DNA of 64,000 nt from Bufo bufo (Eukaryota > Chordata > Amphibia > Anura > Bufonidae): assembly GCF_905171765.1 (NCBI RefSeq), contig NC_053390.1, positions 212,603,359 to 212,667,358 on the forward strand. The letters are read 5' to 3'. The notes below the pieces were generated by a model. It worked only from the letters and a program-made list of their open reading frames with translations. It did no database searches and was not told the DNA's origin. A program made the translations under genes and the position numbers. This document shows, one piece after another, positions 1 to 10,160 of the stretch (its first letter is position 1; each line of letters begins with the position of its first letter).

Positions 1-684
1 ATGTGAATATCGCGCAAAAGTCTTTTTTTCAGTAATGCGAATTAAAAGGAATTGCATTAATGCAGCTTAAAATTTGAATTTTGGGAAAAGGTTCAATATT
101 CTAGGCTCAAAGTGTCACACTCTAGTCAGCTATTTAATCCATATCCCCTGAGCAAAGGGTACCTCAAAATTGTGACTTTGGGGTTTCATAAGCTATAAGC
201 CATAATCATCCAAATTATAACAAATAAAGGCTTGAAATATCTCGCTTTGCATGTAATGAGTCTCTCATATGTTAGTTTCACCTTTTAAGTTGTATTACTG
301 AAATAAATGAACTTTGCACGATAGTCTAATTTTTCGAGTTTCGCCTGTATACTGTATATACATACACTGAGGCAGGTAAGGCATACAAAAATGAAAAATT
401 AACATTGTACTTTATTACACAAAACGTTATGGACAATTGAGTAAACCAAAACTGGCATACAGCATATTCATACTGGAAAAATATATATATAAAAAAAATA
501 TATATAATCTATATATTACATGCCATATACGAGGCTGATGGCAACCCAGCTACTATACAATACGCAATCAATGCAAATTTAAGGCTGGATTCACATACGT
601 TTTGCAGCAGATTATTTTTCAGTCAAAAGCGCTGCAGCCAGATGTTACTTAATAGTCTATACTAAATTAATGAATGGTGTACAA
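1..684. other. AT-rich intergenic sequence, nothing recognised
   Basis: No gene or mobile element is recognised. A short TA-rich run lies near 481-515. The left target duplication of the first hAT MITE (GTGTACAA, 677-684) closes the stretch. Confidence 0.5.
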
Positions 685-831
685 CAGGCGTGCTCAACCT
701 GCGGCCCTCCAGCTGATGCAAAACTACAACTCCCATCATGCCCTACTGTAGTCTGATAGCTGTAAGCTGTCCGGACATGCTGGGAGTTGTAGTTTTGCAA
801 CAGCTGGAGGGCCGCAGGTTGGGCATCCCTG
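685..831. mobile_element. hAT-type MITE, 147 bp, 8-bp TSD GTGTACAA
   Basis: Foldback element starting CAGGCGTGCTCAACCTGCGG and ending CCGCAGGTTGGGCATCCCTG. It is flanked by GTGTACAA at 677-684 and 832-839. The 8-bp duplication and CA..TG termini fit hAT. The inner block GGGAGTTGTAGTTTTGCAAC is shared with copies at 12412-12544 and 49156-49304. Confidence 0.88.
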
Positions 832-839
832 GTGTACAA

Positions 840-2053
840 ACACAGGGGGAGATTTAGACAAGAGTTTTGTATGCCAATCTTAATCTGTGCTGCACTGTTA
901 TGAGATGTAACACAATTATAAATTTTCAGGCGCAAACCTGAAAATAAAATTGGAGTTGGAGTATTTCGGGTGCAACGTGCACCAGTTTTATGGTGCACAT
1001 GTTGTTGAATGTGTCAGACTGTGGAGGTACCACCTGCAGCCTGCCCACTTTTTATAAATGTGATTAAAGTGTCGTGAAGAATGAGGTGTCAAACTGGGAC
1101 TTGGGACTTTTTACACCAGAAAACTGGTCTAGACGCTTAATAAATCTCTGCCACAGTGTTTTTGTTTACTAACATAAGCAGGACACACTTGGAAGAAAGA
1201 GAAGAGGAATGTTATCAGCAATCATCACTGACAGTGTAACATACAGGGACACAGCGCACTTATACAGTCAGCGCTGATCGCTGGCAACCTTGTTACTCTT
1301 TATCTTCCCAGTGCTTACTAAACAGGAATGTGCTGGAAGGACAAGGGTGGACTCTTAGTGAAAATGATAGTTTACCCCTTAGTAAAATAGGTTAGTTACA
1401 AATAGGGGAGCAATGGCTGGGGCAGAGAGAGTGGGAGAGCTGAGATTCCTGCCTCCGCATCTTACAGTTGGCAGTCAGCATTCAATATAACGCTGGAGGC
1501 GGATTCTCCTTAGCAGCCTTCAGAAAGTTGCTAAGGTGACACTTCAAGTTTCTAATAAAATTACACATATTACTCCAATAAAGTACAGTATATTGCAAAA
1601 GTTATTAAATGGATTCTGTGACCAGTTTTATGATGTCCTAACTAATGGCAACATAAACTAATGACAGATCCCAAAATTCTGGGTCCCTTTCTTAAATTGA
1701 ATTAGCCATTTTCCTAAAATCTTGTACTGAACAGCTCCAGCGCATGCAATGAATCCTGAATATTCATGAGCTGCTGATTTATATGGGAAAAAACTGTCAA
1801 TCAGAAGCAGAGAACCAGAAGCTCATGAATATCAGGACTCATTGGCACACGCTGAGCTGTTTCAATCTAGCCGCATAAAACTGCTGACAGATTCCATTTA
1901 ACAGCACTGTCATTATTCATTAAAAAATTAATTAAAAAATTGTTTGAATGACAGTTACACCTTATATCGAACCTGTCAATAGGAAACTCACTGATAAACC
2001 ATATACAATGCCTTGTAGGGCTAGCTCCCTGAATGTAAAGATACCTTTCACTT
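840..2053. other. Intergenic sequence with decayed repeats
   Basis: No gene is seen. An inverted pair built on TCCTGAATATTCATGAGCT (1754-1772) and its complement (1820-1837) suggests an old MITE. 1020-1160 resembles the frog repeat seen again near 54380-55070. Confidence 0.4.
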
Positions 2054-2822
2054 AGGGCTCTTTCACACTTGCGTTGTTTTGTTCCGGCATAGAGTTCCGT
2101 CGTCGGGGCTCTATGCCGGAAGAATCCTGATCAGGATTATCGCCATGCATTCTGAATGGAGAGAAATCCCTTCAGGATGCATCAGGATGTCTTCAGTTCC
2201 GGACCGGAACGTTTTTTGGCCGGAGAAAATACTGCAGCATGCTGCGCTTTTTGCTCCGGCCAAAAATCCTGAACACTTGCCGCAAGGCAGGATCCGGAAT
2301 TAATGCCCATTGAAAGGCATTAATCCGGATCCGGCCTTAAGCGAAACGTCGTTTCGGCGCATAAACGATCCGACGTTTAGCTTTTTCTGAATGGTTACCA
2401 TGGCTGCCGGGACGCTAAAGTCCTGTTTGCCATGGTAAAGTGTAGTGGGGAGCGGGGGAGCAGTATACTTACCGTCCGTGCGGCTCCCGGGGCGCTTCAG
2501 AGTGACGTCAGGGCGCCCCACGCGCATGGATGACGTGATCGCATGGATCACGTCATCCATGCGCATGGGGCGCTCTGACGTCATTTTGGAGCGCCTGGGG
2601 AGCCGCACGGACTGCAAGTATACTGCTCCCCCGCTCCCCACTACTACTACGGCAACCAGGACTTTAATAGCGTCCTGGCTGCCATAGTAACACTGAACGC
2701 ATTTTGAAGACGGATCCGTCTTCAAATGCTTTCAGTTCACTTGCATTGTTACGGATCCGGCGGGCACCTCCGGCAAATGGAGTACACGACGGATCCGGAC
2801 AACGCAAGTGTGAAAGAGGCCT
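2054..2822. mobile_element. Large foldback MITE (TTTCACAC family), ~770 bp
   Basis: Ends AGGGCTCTTTCACACTTGCG and its complement CGCAAGTGTGAAAGAGGCCT, flanked by TA. The core 2430-2650 is a GC-rich near-perfect palindrome centred near 2544. It carries two TGACGTCA octamers (2503-2510 and 2576-2583) and many GGATCC-containing motifs. The TA flank suggests Tc1/mariner or PIF/Harbinger; the superfamily is not settled. Confidence 0.75.
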
Positions 2823-3139
2823 TAGTGATTGCTTTATTCTGGAGGAAAAAGCACTTTAAAAACCCACATGCAATTGATCAGCTAAATGCTATGAACACCT
2901 TTGGGGCCATTTTTTTATTTCACTCATTTTGGGCTAAAAAAATTTTTTTGATTGCACTTTATTCAAAAAATTTGAACAGTTTTTCTTCTACAGGGTTAAG
3001 TTTCAGTCATTCTTGAAAATGTCTTTTCACTTTCACACTGAACCTGTCAGTTTGCTGCTCAATCCGTATTTCTAAACTCTTGACAGCTCAAACACTCGCA
3101 GCTGAGTTCTTATCAAACTGATAAGAATATATGGCTTAT

Positions 3140-3515
3140 CCCCATTGTGACTGGTTTTTCATTTTTGTGTTTTTGATTTTTACTCCCTGCCATCCCGAGT
3201 CATAACCTTTTTATTTTTCCATTCACATAGCCGTATGAGGGCTTGTAAATTCTTATGCCACCATTTAATATTGCATACAATGTAGTAGGAAGCTGGAAAA
3301 AAATTCCATTGGGGCGGAATTGGGGGAAAAAACCCCCCAAAAAACGCAATTCCGCCCAGTTTTACCGGTTTTGCTTTTATGGTGTTCTCTATGTGGCAAA
3401 ACAGACCTATTCCCTTCATTCTCGGGGTCAGTACAATTACAGAGATACCACTTTTTTTTTTTTATTGTTTTCCTTGTGTTTTAATACATAAAAAAATAAA
3501 AACTTTGGAAAAAAG
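3140..3515 (+). repeat. Anuran interspersed repeat R1, left part (split by DIRS element E1)
   Basis: Carries the CATAGCCGTATGAGGGCTT block and the stretch running to cggggtcagtacaattacag, shared with copies at 37590-38110 and 41340-41560. It continues at 7031-7262 after element E1, as shown by the uninterrupted copy at 37880-38150. Confidence 0.75.
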
Positions 3516-3645
3516 GAGATTTTTGTATAACTTACCAGTAAAATCTCTTTCTCGCTCTTCATTGGGGGACACAGGAACCGTGGGTATAGCTATGTCTCTA
3601 GGAGGCGTTGACACTAGTAAAAGCTGTTAGCTCCTCCCCCGGCAG
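3516..3645. repeat. E1 left inverted terminal repeat
   Basis: From about 3562 (CATTGGGGGACACAGGAACC) onward it is the complement of 6936-7016. The outer ~45 bp are unique to this end and contain GAGATTTT and AAAATCTC as a small hairpin. Confidence 0.85.
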
Positions 3646-3812
3646 CTATACCCCCTCCAGCCTGGAGAGAGAGCTTCAGTTTGTGTACAAGCCGTAGGAG
3701 AAGTAAGCCAACCAAAGAGAAAACATGGAACACCAACCATGCCAAAGGACCCAACTGGGTCCAAACCAGCAACAGCTACAACTGTGGCCGGACAACAATA
3801 TTAGGTGGGTGC

Positions 3813-3912
3813 TGTGTCCCCCAATGAAGAGCGAGAAAGAGATTTTACTGGTAAGTTATACAAAAATCTCATTTTCTCGCCCATATTCATTGGGGGACAC
3901 AGGAACCGTGGG
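3813..3912. other. E1 internal complementary region (ICR)
   Basis: 3813-3870 is the reverse complement of the outer left end. 3871-3912 is the reverse complement of the outer right end. They abut at 3870/3871. This is the feature that lets DIRS1-like elements close their circular intermediate. Confidence 0.85.
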
Positions 3913-3981
3913 ACGTCCGAAAGCAGTCCACAGGGAGGGAAAAAGCCACAGACCCATGGAAGCAATCGTCCCTGCAGGTAT

Positions 3982-5101
3982 CTAAGAACTGTCGCCTGCA
4001 AGACCCGCAACCCACGCAGCGACCTTCGATGCATAAGTATGCACCTGGTAATTTCTTGTGAACATGTGTAAGGAGGACCGGAACCGCCTTATACAACTGT
4101 GCAGCCGAAGTGCGATTCCGCCTAGCCCCAAGAAGCGCTCAGCGCTTTGGGAGAGCGAGCCGTGATACCTAAGGGTGGAACCCTGCTCCGGTGCGATATG
4201 CGTCAGCACTTGCAGACCGAATCCAACTTGCAATCGCCCATTGGAGGCCGCCAATCCCTAGCGAAGACCTTCCGGAGAGAAAAGGGGGTCCATACGCCGA
4301 GAGGGACTGGAGGCTGCTAACAATGAGTAGAGCTCTGACAACGTCCATAATATAACTCCCTTCCGTAGGGTGCGAAGGAAGGGACAGTGAAGGAAGGACA
4401 ATTTTGTCATTGATATGGAAGTCAGAGACCACCTTCGGGAGAAGAAGGAATGAGCCGGAGAACTGCTGTATCATTGAGAAGAACCAGGAAGGGGATCTTG
4501 CAAGAGAGCACACCCAACTTAGACACCCGCCTGATGGATGTGATAGCCACAAGAAAAACTACCTTCTAGGACAGGAGCCGGAGTAAGAACTCCCGCAAGG
4601 GCTCAAGTGGAGAAGACTGGAAGGCTGAGAGAACTACATACAGACCCCAAGGCTGTAAGGACGGTACAAAGGAACCATATGTGCCCCTCCCAGAAGGAAG
4701 GTCCCCATGGGCACCAGGGAAACCAGAGTACACTGCCAGCTGCCCCAGGACAGAAGCGCCAACACCTGACCCATCAAGGAACTAAAGCTAAACCAAGGTC
4801 CAACCCTGAATGTAGAAGGATAGGACCGTGGTGAGCGAAAATACAGAAAAGGAGGGATGTCCCGGCTTTCACAGAAGCCCAGGAAGGACCTCCAGGTCCC
4901 ACAATAGATCTTGGGCGATGCAGACTTCCTGGCCTGAATCATAGCGCAGAAGACATCCGCTGAAAAGCCTCTCCACGTCAGAATGGAGGTTTTAATAGCC
5001 ACACCGTCATCAAAAGCTGATGTAAGACCAGACCCCGAAAGAAGGTCGTCTGAGTGGCAGTGACCAAGGGACGTCTCCAGGAAGGAAAACGAGGTCAGCA
5101 T
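3982..5101 (-). pseudogene. E1 tyrosine recombinase remnant
   Basis: Minus-strand fragments in several frames match the E3 recombinase collinearly: KTSILTWRGFSADVFCAMIQ then ARKSASPKIYCGTW near 5000-4870; LPKVVSDFHINDKIVLPSLS and DVVRALL near 4430-4310; SSLHMFTRNYQVHTYAS near 4070-4020, around the active-site Tyr. Frameshifts and stops make it inactive. Confidence 0.75.
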
Positions 5102-6359
5102 ACCACGCGCGACGGGGTCAACTCGGAGCGACTAGGATTTGTCGGAATATCCTCCATCCGGATCCTCCGTAGAACCCTGGGAAGGAGAAGAAACATGTAA
5201 GGGGGGAGAACTCCCACCAAGGAGAATCGAAAGGTGGGAAGTTTTCATGTAGATACCATTAGCACACCCAGACCAATGCAAGAGTCTCTGTAGGAGGAGG
5301 AATGTGGAGGGCGCCACAGCCCACCAGTCGGACCGGATCGTGCCTAGAATGGAAGGCCACCAAACTAATACCCTGTGCAAATGCAGATGAGGGAAGGTAG
5401 CAACTTAGGAACTACCAAGGCATGCGGTATGGCTATGAACCTTGAGCCAGAGGAGGAAAAGACAGGAGAAGAATAGCCTAGGTTTCATTCCCCGTCTGAG
5501 ACCGGCGCTATACAGAAGTAGCCAAGGATTAAGGGGCTGTGCAAAAAACTTCGCCTGAGGAGGAAGCCAGGCAAGGGGAGTCACACTGTATTGGTAGCCC
5601 CATACCCCTGTAGAGGAGGGGGTCACCCGCAGAGGCCACCGAATTCAGTGTTAAAAGAGTCCACCGCCTGACGAAAGAGCTGTGCAGAGTTGTGAGCAAC
5701 ACCGCTCCCACAGTAGTAGCCAGCGCTTGCCCCGTCAGCACAAAACTGAGGGGGAGGCCTAAGACTATCTGTAGAAGCCACGTACAATACTGCCCCAGTT
5801 AAAGTAGAGCCAACCTTAAAACTCTACCTGGAAGGGCGCAGAACAGGCGCAACTGCCAGGGTAGGACCCCTACCTGAGGGGGATGTCCCACTGGAGCGAC
5901 CACGAACTCGAGCATTAGAAAAGCTGCACCTGTGGAGTAGAACAAGCTGTAGGAGCTAAACCTGAGTGCAGCATAACCACTTTCCCAGGGAAGGGGGAAT
6001 GGTGGATAGAGAATACGGAGTCAGTGAAAAACATTCGCTGGAACGTACTTCCCATATATGTGCAATGGTGTACGCACTACGTATTGATGCGGACAAAACC
6101 ATGACCGACGAACGACGGAGGCCCATGGAGATGGGGGGTCTCTAGGACATAAAGTGATGCTAGGAACCCACTGAGAAGACAGAGGATGTTATAATCATGC
6201 GTGAAACCAGCACCAAAGGAAGGAATAGCACCGTGTCCACTGGTGGCACCCATATAGCACCAGGTTAAGAGTGCCGGGCACCTGCGAGTACCGACTGTTG
6301 CCACGCCCCCTTGGAAATAAGCAAAGGCACCTAGAGCCGTGGTGCCGCAGAATTGCAGC

Positions 6360-6900
6360 ATCCGAAGAGGTTTAGTTATTCCCCGCTATTGGATCACTAG
6401 CGGAAGGGGGTAATGCAACAGAAGCACAGTGATGTGCAACACTCCGCCTATGGAAGGATAGTGTGACAGTCAGAACCGTATTCAATGGTAATGCAATTAG
6501 CTACCTAAGGAAGGTGTAAGCATATGGCAAGTACTAGCCAGTCGTAGGGAGAATACCCCACCTATGAAGGGGGCGAATGCCCACGGCGAGAAGTAGTGCA
6601 TATGGCGAGTCCTGTACCCTGTGGGAGTGCAATTGTTGCACCCAAGTACGGGGGTAATGCATACAGCCCACATTGTAACCAGTGATAATGTCATCGCGCC
6701 ATGAATGGATCTGCATATGGCAGGTCCCGAACCCCATGTCATTGTACTTAGTCCGCCTATGGCAGGGGATAATGTATAAGGCAGGTGATGTATCCCGAAG
6801 TAGTGCAATTACTCCACCTAAGGAAGGGTTAATGCATATGACAAGTACTACTGGTCACCTTAGACGCAATCTTAGGAGATTGCTTCGGACTCATGTCAGG
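6360..6900. repeat. E1 degenerate ~60-bp tandem array
   Basis: Recurring blocks of the form CCGCCTATGGAAGG..TAATGC..GTATCC..GTGCAA spaced at about 60-65 bp, more diverged than those in E2 (21990-22915) but of the same type. Confidence 0.65.
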
Positions 6901-6935
6901 GTCTGAATCAGTGATTCTCTCCCCTCCCCCCAGGA

Positions 6936-7030
6936 GGAGGAGCTAACAGCTTTTACTTGTGTCAACGCCTCCTAGAGGACATAGCTATACCCACGGTTCC
7001 TGTGTCCCCCAATGAATATGGGCGAGAAAT
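6936..7030. repeat. E1 right inverted terminal repeat
   Basis: Complement of the inner part of the left repeat, ending TGAATATGGGCGAGAAA. A few differences from the left copy (one indel near the CCTCTAGGAGG block and a substitution in GACAC-AGTAAAAGC) suggest moderate age. Confidence 0.85.
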
Positions 7031-7262
7031 ATATATTTTTTTTTTATTGCATAGCCATATTCTTACCCTCATATTTTTATACTTGCGTTTACAGAGCTAT
7101 GTGAGGGCCAATTTATTTGCTGGGCAATCTGAAGTTTTTATGAATACCACTTTGTCGTGTGTATGACTCTTTGATGCCTTTTTAACATTTTTTGGAGAGG
7201 TGAAGCAACGGAAAAATGGCAAATCAGCCATTTCTACTTTTCGCCTTTAAGCCATTCAGGAT
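7031..7262 (+). repeat. Anuran repeat R1, right part after E1
   Basis: Continues repeat R1 (GTTTTTATGAATACCAC..TTTTTGGAGAGGTGAAGCAA), matching 38040-38150 in the copy not interrupted by DIRS. Confidence 0.7.
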
Positions 7263-7394
7263 AAAAATGTTTATATTTTAATAGTACAAGCAATCTTATC
7301 GCTTCTCCCACACACTGCAATGAATAACCATTGCAGTCTATGAGAGAAACCCCATGCTCCTGAGCAGGTGCCTTCTTTAAAGGGGCTTTCTGAC

Positions 7395-7868
7395 TAGGCT
7401 ACTTTCACACTGGCGTTTTGGCTTTCCGTTTGCGAGATCCGTTCAAGGCTCTCACAAGCGGTTCAAAATGGATCAGTTTTGCCCTAATGCATTCTGAATG
7501 GAAAAGGATCCGCTCAGAATGCATCAGTTTGCCTCCGTTCCATCTCCATTCCGCTTTGGAGGGCGGACACACATCCGCATGGTTTTTGTGTCCGTTTGAC
7601 GAAACTGAGCCAAACGGATCCGTTCTGACACACAATGTAAGTCCATGGGGACGGATCCGTTCTCTATGACACAATCTGGCACAATAGAAAATGTATCCAT
7701 CCTCCATTGACTTTCAATGGTGTTTAAGACGGATCCGTCTTGGCTATGTTAAAGATACTACAAACGGATCCGTTCTGAACGGATGCAGACATTTGTATTA
7801 TCTGAACGTATCAGTCTGTGCAGATCCATGACACATCCGCACCAAACGCGAGTGTTTATGGGTAGCCT
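7395..7868. mobile_element. TTTCACAC-family MITE, ~475 bp
   Basis: Ends AGGCTACTTTCACACTGGCG and (decayed) GCGAGTGTTTATGGGTAGCCT. The interior has repeated ACGGATCCG motifs. It is the same subfamily as 62089-62541, in opposite orientation. Confidence 0.75.
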
Positions 7869-7874
7869 TATACT

Positions 7875-8640
7875 CCAGATAGGTCATCAGTATCTGATCA
7901 GCGGGGGTCTGCCACGGACTCCGCCGATCAGCTGTTTCAGGAGATTGCAGCACTCCTGACAGCTAACCAAGCACAGTGCTGTATGTTGCATGGCGGCTGT
8001 GCTTGGCATCACAGCTCAGACCCATTCACTTAAATAGGACTGAAATACGCCTAGGCCACATGACCGACTAACGAAGCTGTGAGATGGCTACAGGGGACAC
8101 AGGAGCAAATAGTTGATCGAGGGGGAGGGGGGGTTCCTGGGTGTCAGACCTCGACTGATCGGATTCTGATGACCTACAGAGGAGAGACCACCAATACGCC
8201 TTTTTATGGTATTCACTAAGGACCTGTAGGCTATGGGTTTTGGGATTTTCTTCTTTTAAAAAAAAAAATAGGGGTTTTATTGCGCAGAAGTAGGAATATA
8301 AAAAAACCTATATGTGTTTGGTATCGCTGAAATCGCATTGACGCAGAGAATAAAGTTAGGTTATTTATGCAGAAAAATGAACCCCGAAAATGTATTATGT
8401 AAAACTTAACATTTATAATGTAAAAGTGTTTGTATTGCTGTTTTTTTCCTATCCCACTGCCAGAAAGTTAATAAGTTATGTGTACCCCAAAATGGCACAA
8501 TTAAAAACTACAACCTGTCCCTCAAAAAACAAGCCCCCATACGTCTACATAGATGGAAAATTAAAAAAGGTATAACTCTTGGAATCTCTTGGTCAGTAAA
8601 GCCCAAAACAGGCTGATCATTAAGGGGTTAAACCCTCAAT
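7875..8640. repeat. Fragments of anuran repeats R2 and R1
   Basis: 7875-8175 is an R2 fragment (GGTCATCAGTATCTGATCAG..). 8270-8635 is an R1 fragment in reverse orientation (AACAAGCCCCCATACG..ATTAAGGGGTTAA). No gene is seen. Confidence 0.6.
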
Positions 8641-8817
8641 CGCCAATCACTGACTGCCCACGGGTGCTTGCTATCTAAAACAGCATAAACCTGGCGCCTA
8701 TAACGTACTCAACTCCTGAGCAGGTGTCATACATGTCCTGTTGGTGGTCAGGAAGGGGCTAAATTAGTGTTTATGTTTGTGCCGGGTTTAACAGGAAATT
8801 TCCTCATTACAGACACC

Positions 8818-9540
8818 CGTTAAAAGGGGTTGTCTGTTAATTTATATTGAAGACCTATCCTCTGGATAGGTCATCAATATCAGATCGGCAGGGGTTGGAC
8901 ACCCGAGACCTCCACCAATCAACTGTTAATGGACGGTGTTGCCGCCTCTTCCTAGGACATGTGACTTCACCGTACATCAGTCACATGGCTTAGCTACAGC
9001 TCACTATTCAAGTCAATGGTGCCGAGCTGCAATACCAAGCACAGCCGCTATACAATGTACGGCACCATGCTCTTAAAGGTGCCCGGTGCTGGCTTTGGTG
9101 AGCGTGGCAGCTCCTGCAAAATTGCTAATTTGTGGGGGTGCAGGGACTTGGACCTCCGCTGATGCATTAATGATGACCTATCTCTAGGATAGCAAAAAAT
9201 AGTAAGTAGTAGAGCAGCACAACCAGACCTTTAGACCAAAAAAAAACGGAATGCAACAGCCACGATGGGACCGCAGATCCACAGCAGTCCAGGAACAGTG
9301 ATGAAAGACGATGGTCACAGCATCATATCCAGTGCATCATTTATTGGAAGCCTTGAGTGCACACACAAACAAAGTACGACGTTTCGGCTACGCGTAGCCG
9401 AAACGTCGTACTTTGTTTGTGTGTGCACTCAAGGCTTCCAATAAATGATGCACTGGATATGCTGCTGTGACCATCGTCTTTCATCACTATCTCTAGGATA
9501 GGTCATCATTATCAATTCCGGAATAACCCCTTGAAATCTG
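8818..9540. repeat. Anuran repeat R2 copy interrupted by a foldback retroposon
   Basis: Begins TTAAAAGGGGTTGTCTG, runs through CTCTGGATAGGTCATCAATA and ends near GGTCATCATTATC..AATAACCCCTT. The insertion 9193-9486 splits it at CTATCTCTAGGATAG. Confidence 0.7.
9193..9486. mobile_element. Foldback retroposon with 15-bp TSD
   Basis: Flanked by CTATCTCTAGGATAG at 9178-9192 and 9487-9501. It has a ~95-bp head followed by two tail copies in inverted orientation (arms ~97 bp, centre near 9390), each with GTAGCCGAAACGTCGT and, further out, CAATAAATG. The GCCGAAAC block resembles the 3' box of a hammerhead ribozyme. Possibly Penelope-like or retrozyme-like. Confidence 0.7.
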
Positions 9541-9574
9541 GATTCCAAAAGGAGAGATTTTGCTCCACCAGTCA

Positions 9575-9948
9575 TAACAGGTATAGCCATTTTTTTTATT
9601 TATTTTTTGCTCATTTGTAAAAAAAATAGACCCTATGGCCAGAACATTTTGTTAGATATTGAACAAAATATACACAATGCACATAAACGATATTGACAAG
9701 AGTGGAGAGTGGTAAACTATTTCCACCAATGGAGATTATTTTCCTTTCAGTGTATGGTCCTTTAACAACCAGTGTCCTGATAATGTAAAATATTGGAACA
9801 TTATTAAACCTAGGCAAATTGTCTTGTATTATGGTATCCTTAAAAGGAGGTCTGAACACAGAGATGAATTTAACTCCTGCATGTTAAGACTGCTATCCGA
9901 CCATGCAATCAAGGACCTAGTAAACCATGGCTGGCATTTTAAAAAACT
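9575..9948 (-). other. ANAPC5: ANAPC5 3' untranslated region with overlapping poly(A) signals
   Basis: Sequence after the stop codon is AT-rich and free of recognised transposons. Two overlapping AATAAA hexamers on the minus strand (9599-9604 and 9595-9600) give a plausible cleavage site near 9575-9585. The end is inferred; no transcript evidence is available. Confidence 0.55.
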
Positions 9949-10160
9949 TTATAGACTGATTAATAATGAGACCCCGTGGCATGGCAGCTCCTGATGGATC
10001 TGTCGGAAGAGCATGGCACACTTGTTTCGCTCTTGAATTTTCCCTAAACTATTGTACAGCCTGGCTTGCATATACAGGATGTCTCGAATCTGTTCTTTGC
10101 AGTCCACTTTACAAAAGTATGTTTTAGCTTCGTTCAGATTTACAATGGCTGATTCCAATG
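9949..10160 (-). CDS. ANAPC5: ANAPC5 terminal coding exon (residues ~686-755) and stop
   Basis: Reads ALESAIVNLNEAKTYFCKVD, then CKEQIRDILYMQARLYNSLG, KIQERNKCAMLFRQIHQELP and CHGVSLLISL, followed by TAA at 9951-9949. This matches the conserved C-terminus of the family and has the same length. Acceptor tttcag at 10161-10162. The intron before it is 15.5 kb. Confidence 0.98.

Larger units (their letters stand above)
3516..7030 (-). mobile_element. DIRS-type retrotransposon derivative E1 (3.5 kb)
   Basis: Unequal inverted terminal repeats (about 3516-3645 and 6936-7030), an internal complementary region (3813-3912), a decayed tyrosine recombinase reading on the minus strand (3982-5101) and a degenerate tandem array (6360-6900). 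No reverse transcriptase is seen. It sits inside repeat R1 with no target duplication, as expected of tyrosine-recombinase integration. It lies 2.5 kb downstream of ANAPC5. Confidence 0.88.

Noticed and set aside
657..998. 113-codon minus-strand frame
   Set aside because: It runs through a hAT MITE and has no homology.
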